Source: Owenia fusiformis (Eukaryota > Annelida > Polychaeta > Sabellida > Oweniidae). From it: DNA of 64,000 nucleotides. The stretch is from the NCBI GenBank assembly GCA_903813345.2, contig CAIIXF020000004.1, positions 3,243,525-3,307,524 of the forward strand, written 5' to 3'. This document shows positions 57,529 through 64,000 of this stretch, one piece after another. A program made the position numbers and the translations under genes. The number at the start of each line of letters is the position of its first letter. The stretch's first letter is position 1. The notes under the pieces are model-generated. The model searched no databases and was not told where the DNA came from. It saw only the letters and a list, made by a program, of their open reading frames with translations.

Positions 57529-58748
57529 AAAACACGTTCAGTAAAATACATACATCATGAAAAATTTCATTTCATCCCCAGTGAAACATATAATATGCTC
57601 CAGTGGCATAACGAACACTAAAACACTCCAAAGCACCAAGAGGCAGCTACAATCCTACATAACGTATTGGTTGATCACTAATAACGGCCCCTGTAATGGA
57701 TTAAGTAACTGCCATAGGGTCCCCCGGGAATGGAAACATCAGAAGATATATCACCTACATATCCCGAGGGAATCCTAAAAGGAGGTTTAAGTACAGGTTA
57801 ACGTCGAGCCTGATACTTGTTAATGCAATTGTCAACGTTGCTTTTCAATATTACACGAGTCGCCTTCGGGGTAATTTACTCTTTGTAAATTTTGATTTGA
57901 AAACGAAACAAATGTGATCAGGTTTGGCTTACTGTCTTCACACTGACGAAAATCGGAATCGAAATAACCTTACTGTTCACATTTTCTAAGTAAGGGCTTT
58001 GCTAATGAATGAGGATTTATGGTCACCCTTGCCAGGATATTTCGACTGCCCTGTCAATATGGTCAACTTTTGGATCAATTTACTGTTAGTTCGTGCGGTG
58101 TAAAGATCATTGCACAGAACAATCGTTTAATATCAAAGTTCGATGTAATAATGAGGTCAAGAAATTTGATATAATAATGAAAAAAGTGTTTCCAAATGTG
58201 TGCCAAGCGGGTATTTTGATATCACTTGATAATAACATCAATGATAATACAGTAATCACTCCCGGTGGGGTCTTTGTCCTCAACTGATGGTCTTTAATAA
58301 ACTAGAATTGCATGAGAGAGTCTTTTTAATCTTGTGTTTGATGCAAACGACCAAAGGCAATAGAAATTGTTTTTAAGTTGCTTGACTCGTGCTAAAGTAT
58401 ATTACGACTACATTATGGTTCACATAGTTAAAAATACCTTTTGTATTCCCAAAATATACGCATGTCTTGCTTATTGCGTTAGGGTTAATTGTCCCGTTTC
58501 CTTCAATATATATGCGCTTGTGTCAAGGAGAAGGGACAAAACAGAACAAGGAAATAAAACACGTAGATTATTACCAGTCATAAGAAAAACAAATCTCAAA
58601 TGGCTTATGTCCCGACATATGATCTTGTATGAAAAGGGTGTCTATATGACTCCATTACCCAACATTTTACATGAAGGAACCATTATCATATTTCCAAGAG
58701 CAGAAGACCATGCGAATTAATCAATGGAGGAATGGAATGTCAGTGTGA
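57529..58748. other. intron 3: no gene recognised
   Basis: No exon or repeat supported. A 117-codon plus frame at 58367-58720 has no recognised family features and no splice context. Confidence 0.4.
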
Positions 58749-59275
58749 GGGACTTTAACCTCAACTATGACCCCTCAGTGCCATTCTGATTTAACTGAGC
58801 CCCTCTTTACCCTCATTTAGGGACTTTAACCTCAACAATGACCCCTCAGTGCCATTCTGATTTAACTGAGCCCCTCTTTACCCTCATTTACGGACTTTAA
58901 CCTCAACTATGACCCCTCAGTGCCATTCTGATTTGACTGAGCCCCTCTTTACCCTCATTTAGGGACTTTAACCTCAACTATGACCCCTCAGTGCCATTCT
59001 GATTTAACTGAGCCCCTCTTTACCCTCATTTAGGGACTTTAACCTCAACTATGACCCCTCAGTGCCATTTTGATTTAACTGAGCCCCTCTTAAACCTCAT
59101 TTAAGGACTTTGACTGAGCCCCTCTTTAACCTCATTTAGGGACTTTAACCTCAACTATGACCCCTCAGTGCCTTTCTGATTTAACTGAGCTCCTCTTTAC
59201 CCTCATTTAGGGACTTTAACCTCAACTATGACCCCTCAGTGCCATTCTAATTTAACCCAGTCCCTCTTTACCCAA
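58749..59275 (+). repeat. 71-bp minisatellite, about seven units
   Basis: Unit: GGACTTTAACCTCAACTATG, ACCCCTCAGTGCCATTCTGA, TTTAACTGAGCCCCTCTTTA, CCCTCATTTAG. Starts fall at about 58749, 58820, 58891, 58962 and 59033, then a truncated copy near 59104, then 59139 and 59210. Units differ by single substitutions. Pyrimidine-rich CCCTCTTTACCCTCATTTAG repeats resemble 3' splice sites, but no exon follows. Confidence 0.85.
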
Positions 59276-59837
59276 ACCTGTGGATCCCACAATGTTTTAG
59301 TGCCTTTACAAGGAAAGATATAATCTAGCTCCCACATTGCAGAAGCCTTTGCTTAACAAATTATCTCAATGTCATTCCGTACACGAGAGTCTTTAATTTG
59401 AACACCAAGTGATCTATCACTATGACAACATATATCTATTTAGAAAGTGATCTGTCAAATTTAAGATGAGTAATATCTGTTTGATTACTTTTTATGCCTG
59501 ATTAGGCTTATTAGGCTGGTCCGACATGTCTGGGCTTGTCATATATATTGTGTAAACTTGTCTCGGACGTCATCATTAAATTATAACATCGTTAATGGGT
59601 ATCAGAGGCCTAGATCGCAACTTTAATTTTATAACACTTGAGTATAGTTTAGACTCATCATCATCCGCTATATATGCTATATGATAATTTCCCAAACGGC
59701 AAAATGTGCATGCAAAGTATCATTCACCCTGAACTAAAACTGAAAAGGGATGAGTTTTGAAAATCATCCTTAATCTTTATTTGAATCATTGCAGTGCTTT
59801 TTGACTTGATGGGTTTATTGTTTCATTTTTATTTTAG
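59276..59837. other. end of intron 3
   Basis: AT-rich sequence ending in the pyrimidine tract and acceptor TTTCATTTTTATTTTAG of exon 4. Confidence 0.5.
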
Positions 59838-60020
59838 GATGTTGCCTTGGCAGAAGTGTCGAAGACCCTTTGTTGCTTATGTTGTGCAACTGGACCAATC
59901 ACAGCAACGATTAAAATACCAAGACGAGGCTGGGTTCCGGGAGAATACATCCCCGTCATGGCAGACGTTGATAACTGCTCCAAACGAAAGATTCTCAATA
60001 CAAAGATTGTTCTCACACAG
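59838..60020 (+). CDS. arrestin domain-containing protein, exon 4
   Basis: Sixty-one codons in phase 0 on both sides: DVALAEVSKTLCCLCCATGP, ITATIKIPRRGWVPGEYIPV, MADVDNCSKRKILNTKIVLT, Q. This starts the arrestin C domain. K-T-L-C-C-x-x-C-x-x-G-P-I is the cysteine-bearing entry strand typical of ARRDC2/3/4. The I-x-R-x-G-x-x-P-G-E-x-I strand-loop and I/V-x-N-C-S follow at the usual spacing. The acceptor is TTATTTTAG and the donor ACACAG/GTAATT. Confidence 0.95.
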
Positions 60021-60277
60021 GTAATTGTGTTTCATAATAAAAACCTGTTCTTTTCGTAGTTTTACCTAAGACCAGCTTAGTTGAAAATATTATGTTTTTA
60101 ATAGGAATACTTCAAAGGAGTTCAATTTCCGTACAAATACTATAATACTTAATCTCTAAATGTCATTTGGTAATGTTGAAATGCGATTTTTCCAAATACA
60201 AATAATTTAGAATATAGAAACGTATGGATATGAACACATATCCTAAGCTATTAAACACAGTTAATTTGTGTTTTCAG
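60021..60277. other. intron 4 (257 bp)
   Basis: Short intron from GTAATT to TTTGTGTTTTCAG. No other feature. Confidence 0.8.
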
Positions 60278-60377
60278 CATGTTAGGTACAGTGGTAAGGT
60301 AGATTTAAGTGACCATGGACAAACTAACTTGCATTCCCGCGTAGTTGCCTTTAAGGAAAGAGGGGAGATTCCACCAG
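60278..60377 (+). CDS. arrestin domain-containing protein, exon 5
   Basis: Thirty-three codons plus one base: HVRYSGKVDLSDHGQTNLHS, RVVAFKERGEIPP. It is the mid C-domain strand corresponding to the A-K-G-x-x-K-x-x-x-x-x-V-A-x-x-R-G-E region of ARRDC3. The final G is completed in exon 6 to give Gly. The donor is CACCAG/GTATAA. Confidence 0.88.
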
Positions 60378-60685
60378 GTATAACACCCTACATACCTTCA
60401 ACCATTTGCAAACCTTTCTGATGTAGTTCTTGTTCCAAACCTATCAATGGCATCCAGATACTTGAATTTTTTTAAAGTTTTCTTTATACCTCTAAAATAT
60501 GAGCAAAATCTAATGTCTAGAACTTTTTCTACGCTGACCGGTACTGCATCCTTAATTGTATCAAGCGAAAAACGACTTTCAAATTCCAGATTATATTTTA
60601 AGATATTGGGGGTTTGTTATTCTGTTAAGCTGGTGGTTATGGCTCTAGGGTGTTTTTCCTTGCTGTATGTGTCTAAGCGTACTAC
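60378..60685. other. intron 5, first part
   Basis: Nothing recognised before the transposon that starts at 60686. Confidence 0.5.
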
Positions 60686-61761
60686 TACAGGGTGGTCCAT
60701 CAAATAGGACAATGGATTATTCTTAGATGAACAATGTGTCACTAAATCTTTATAGAACAATGCTTGTTTATGTGGCCTACTACTAGACCACAAGGTGTTC
60801 CATAAACAGTGTGTAGCATACCAAAATTGAGAATTGAATGGAATCTATCAGGATGTATTCATATGTCACATAACTTGAATGCTGTAGGAGTTGTGATACT
60901 TGTTGATTATGATTGCTTTCACCTAAAACAGATTTTTGCTAATCAACAACGTATGAATCTATAAAAGAAGATGTTCAATGTCTCTAACTTTATCAGCAAT
61001 AATAATAATAACATTGAGAAACCTAAACCGATTTTTTTCTTTTGGAAGTTATAGTGGAAAGCTTGAGTGCTAAGACTATCTAAAAGTCAACATGGTTTGA
61101 ACAACGGACAAAGATGCGTGCCATGGAAAAATATTTCAAATCAAATATCAGTCGTATATTTGTATGCGAGGGAACTTTAGGGAGAACCTTTTTTGCCAGA
61201 AATGTTGTTAGAAAGATTATTACCCATGTCTTGGGGAAGAAATTTAGAGCAATCGGTACTTTTTAGAAAATTAACTCCAAAAGTGCAGATATAGAGACAT
61301 TCTGGAGGCAAAGTCTGCAAGGAATTGGTATCTGAAGTAGACTAATAAGCGCTTGTTTTGTCCGCGCGCTCTACATTGATTCATACACTTTTGTTCGCGG
61401 ATACGTTGTAAAAGATATTTCAAGCTTAAAGTCTTCAGGATAACTTAAAAAATATCGCTGTCTAAAAATTGGGATGGAATCAATCAGATAACAGTGGCAG
61501 GATAAAATAGTGTGATTGATCATTTTTCCCACGAGTGTTCAAGCATGTTTGCAGAGGCAAAATGGACACCCGGAGCATGTCAAAAAACGAAATATTATTT
61601 AAATTCAAAAATTATGTGTCTGATGAAACTGTAACTTTAGGATATTATCAGGCATTGAATCATTGATATCAAGGTCATTTGCGTCGTCAAATGTGAAGTC
61701 CCAATGTTGTAGTTGTGTCAAACTAGGTGAATTTTAGGCGGTCCATATTTAACACCCTGTA
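60686..61761. mobile_element. TA-flanked CAGGGTGGTCC element in intron 5
   Basis: TACAGGGTGGTCCATCAAAT at the left faces GGCGGTCCATATTTAACACC, CTGTA at the right, both with TA. The termini are imperfect inverses and the interior of 1.05 kb encodes nothing recognisable. It accounts for most of intron 5. Confidence 0.5.
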
Positions 61762-62060
61762 GTTATCAATGTGTAAAAGGTCTATAATTTATATTATTTG
61801 TACCATCCTTAGGATTAGTATCTTTACGCATATTTTAGTCTCCGTTCAACAAAATTAGTCGAAGATTCTTTTTACCAAATTTTATGGCTAATACTTTAGC
61901 AATCTTTGTCCAATTTATATTGGAACTAGGTTTTTAAGATGTGTGAAAATTTAACTTTATAAAACGTCAAATTAATTCAATTAAGCAAATTGATTTAGTG
62001 AAACCACCTAAATATAAAAATGCTCCAGTAGCCATTAGGTTAAAAATATTTCTATTTTAG
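61762..62060. other. end of intron 5
   Basis: AT-rich sequence ending in the acceptor ATTTCTATTTTAG. Confidence 0.5.
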
Positions 62061-62161
62061 GCGAGAATGAACTTTGGAAAAGTGAGATGATGAGGATCCC
62101 ACCAGTACCGCCTTCAAGACTGGTTGGGTGTGACATCATACACATCAATTATGACCTAAGT
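62061..62161 (+). CDS. arrestin domain-containing protein, exon 6
   Basis: It completes Gly from exon 5 and adds 33 codons: ENELWKSEMMRIPPVPPSRL, VGCDIIHINYDLS. It matches the W-x-x-x-x-x-I-P-P-V-x-P-S-x-x-x-C-x-I-I-x-(V/I)-x-Y-x-L motif that marks the end of the C-domain core in ARRDC proteins. The donor CTAAGT/GTAAGT is strong. The last 51 bases and this donor are the founder-like unit of the minisatellite that follows, so a mis-splice to a later donor would add residues and soon reach a TAA. Confidence 0.94.
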
Positions 62162-62801
62162 GTAAGTATAAACAGCCTTCAAGACTGGTTGGGTGTGACA
62201 TCATACACATCAATTATGACCTTAGTGTAAGTATAAACAGCCTTCAAGACTGGTTGGGTGTGACATCATACACATCAATTATGACCTATGTGTAAGTATA
62301 AACAGCCTTCAAGACTGGTTGGGCGTGACATCATACACATCAATTATGACCTAAGTGTAAGTATAAACAGCCTTCGAGACTGGTTGGGTGTGACATCATA
62401 CACATCAATTATGACCTAAGTGTAAGTATAAACAGCCTTCAAGACTGGTTGGGTGTGACATCATACACATCAATTATGGTCTAAGTGTAAGTATAAACAG
62501 CCTTCAAGACTGGTTGGGTGTGACATCATACACATCAATTATGACCTAAGTGTAAGTATAAACAGCCTTCAAGACTGGTTGGGTGTGACATCATACACAT
62601 CAATTATGACCTAAGTGTAAGTATAAACAGCCTTCAAGACTGGTTGGGTGTGACATCATACACATCAATTATGACCTAAGTGTAAGGATAAACCGCCTTC
62701 AAGACTGGTTGGGTGTGACATCATACACATCAATTATGACCTTATAGTGTAAGTATAAACAGCCTTCAAGACTGGTTGGGTGTGACATCATACGCATCAA
62801 T
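62111..62801 (+). repeat. 65-bp minisatellite made of the exon 6 end plus its 5' splice site
   Basis: The unit is 51 coding bases (CCTTCAAGACTGGTTGGGTG, TGACATCATACACATCAATT, ATGACCTAAGT) followed by 14 intronic bases (GTAAGTATAAACAG). Starts are at 62111, 62176, 62241, 62306, 62371, 62436, 62501, 62566, 62631, 62696 and 62763; the last is partial and the previous unit is 67 bases. Most copies keep GTAAGTATA exactly. Single changes include CCTTAGT, CCTATGT, TATGGTC and GTAAGGATA. The first copy is the real exon; the rest lie in intron 6. Confidence 0.95.
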
Positions 62802-62803
62802 AC

Positions 62804-63004
62804 CACAGTGCTAGTATATACTGCGTGAGTGGTATTTAATCAGAGTGGTAAATTTGCCGATTGGTTATCATTTTCCTTTGCAATTTTCCATTCCGAACCT
62901 GGCAAAATTATGAAGATAATATTTCCGGACATTCCGAACCTGGGAAAAATTAGGCAATTGGCAAATTAAATGATAAAGGCAAAATTACCACTTATACAGT
63001 ATAC
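62804..63004. mobile_element. imperfect palindrome, about 200 bp
   Basis: AGTATATACTGCGTGAGTGG with TATTTAATC and GGTAAATTTGCCGATTGG face AATTGGCAAATTAAATGATA, AAGGCAAAATTACCACTTAT and ACAGTATAC. ATTCCGAACCTGG occurs twice in direct orientation in the middle. A small foldback insertion directly after the minisatellite. Confidence 0.55.
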
Positions 63005-63974
63005 CGCTTCCAGAGGAAAATTTTCTCTTTTCATTTATTCACTCATTGCAGCTAAGGATGTTAATCTAAAAGTTTGTTTTTGTCGATGAGTTTGATGTAT
63101 TGTCGACAAAGTGATATCAATTATGCGTATAAGCGGAATAAAATGTATTGTATTGACACGTAACAGGGAAGTGGCTCAGCTGCACTAGACAGATTTTATC
63201 TCAGTAAATGATCAACAGGACCTTGAAGATCAGTTTTATCATATCACTTTGGGAAACGTCCTTTTCGTGATTAGATTGATCGATGATTCGTGGAGTGTAT
63301 TTGAATAAATAAGACTGTAACTTTTATTTGATTTTAAATGTAACGAAGTTCGGGGGGGGGGATAAAGAACGTCCATCCGCCCGTCCGTCCGGGTAATAAC
63401 TCAAATACCATTGTACCAATATTGTTTATATTTCATACGTATATGCCCCATTGGAGTACGAGTTCTGCTCGAAAGCCTATTTTGAAAATGGCTGCAATGC
63501 CATTTTCAAAATGGCCGCCATTTTAATGCCAGTTTTACAGTATTTTAGATACAACATAAAAACTGATCTAGGAAATATGTTTTAAATGCAAAGAAATATA
63601 CAGGATATCGATTTACGGCGACCATTACACGCCTATTTTATGATTTTTGCTGTAAATGGAAAAGTAGGGGAGTACTTATGTTAATATTTGATATATGAAT
63701 CCTCATAAATATGGGCATCGGGCGGGCATCTTTTGAAATGGCGGCCATTACAACGTGTATTAAATGCATTAAGAATTCAATGAAGCATTAAAGTTATGAC
63801 AATGAATGTAGAGTGTCAAATGTTAGAAGCCATTTTTAAGAAAAGGCTGCCCAATATATCAATATATTCCCCTTGCTATCTCGATTTTTATAATTTTTAA
63901 AGATGAACAAGTCTTCTAGGATTATTGTATAATGTTTATGATTTACCACCTATTTTAGAATTTATATTTTTCAG
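63005..63974. other. end of intron 6
   Basis: Contains a 9-base G run near 63352 followed by ATCCGCCCGTCCGTCCGGGT, and around 63480-63525 repeated CATTTTCAAAATGGC words, which recall parts of the 44362-45811 element. It ends in the acceptor TTATATTTTTCAG. Confidence 0.4.
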
Positions 63975-64000
63975 TTGGTTGTCCAACCCGAAGGGCCTGC
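63975..64000 (+). CDS. arrestin domain-containing protein, exon 7 (cut by window end)
   Basis: Eight codons and two bases: LVVQPEGPA in phase 0. They continue the Y-x-L-x-V-x-V-x-x-P strand of the arrestin C domain. About 100 residues of a typical ARRDC3 length (human about 414) are missing beyond the window, including any PPxY motifs. Confidence 0.75.

Noticed and set aside
62176-62240. Second minisatellite unit as a real constitutive exon
   Set aside because: Its AG (AAACAG) has no pyrimidine tract or room for a branch point after a 14-base spacer, and the protein family has no such duplication.
62111-62801. CRISPR-like regularly spaced repeats
   Set aside because: Units are contiguous with no unique spacers, and the unit is the exon 6 boundary of an animal gene.

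Overview
The window reads as nuclear DNA of an animal, most likely a marine invertebrate and plausibly a deuterostome such as an echinoderm or hemichordate. The grounds are one widely split animal gene with GT-AG introns, AT-rich introns, no bacterial gene organisation, and a dense load of short non-autonomous DNA transposons and minisatellites. The phylum is inference; nothing in the sequence fixes the species.

One protein-coding gene dominates. Seven plus-strand exons (8495-8696, 42437-42556, 53165-53379, 59838-60020, 60278-60377, 62061-62161 and 63975 to the window end) join in frame. They encode about 315 residues of an arrestin-domain-containing protein of the ARRDC2/3/4 (alpha-arrestin, TXNIP-like) family. 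Exons 1-3 carry the arrestin N domain and exons 4-7 the start and body of the arrestin C domain. The C-terminal tail, where PPxY motifs usually lie, is beyond the window. Intron 1 is about 33.7 kb and intron 2 about 10.6 kb.

Layout: 1-8.4 kb is upstream DNA filled with foldback and terminal-inverted-repeat elements. 8.7-42.4 kb is intron 1. It holds a LINE 3' fragment, several TA-flanked CAGGGTG-type elements, a 4.1 kb imperfect palindrome (26.5-30.6 kb), a 1.6 kb minisatellite of 33-bp units (31.25-32.86 kb), and a broken minus-strand spectrin-repeat (nesprin-like) gene fragment (33.4-37.6 kb). 42.6-53.2 kb is intron 2, with a pair of 197-bp direct repeats, a 1.45 kb element with an internal 0.6 kb duplication, and a foldback element. 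53.4-64 kb holds exons 3-7 with small introns, hAT-like elements and two more minisatellites.

The most unusual signal is at the arrestin gene's own splice junctions. The 5' splice site of exon 6, with the last 51 coding bases of that exon, is repeated in tandem about eleven times as a 65-bp minisatellite. The 3' splice site of exon 2 lies at the end of an array of similar acceptor-like units, so the first coding bases of exon 2 match the repeat unit. Other open frames in the window are explained by repeats or look like chance.
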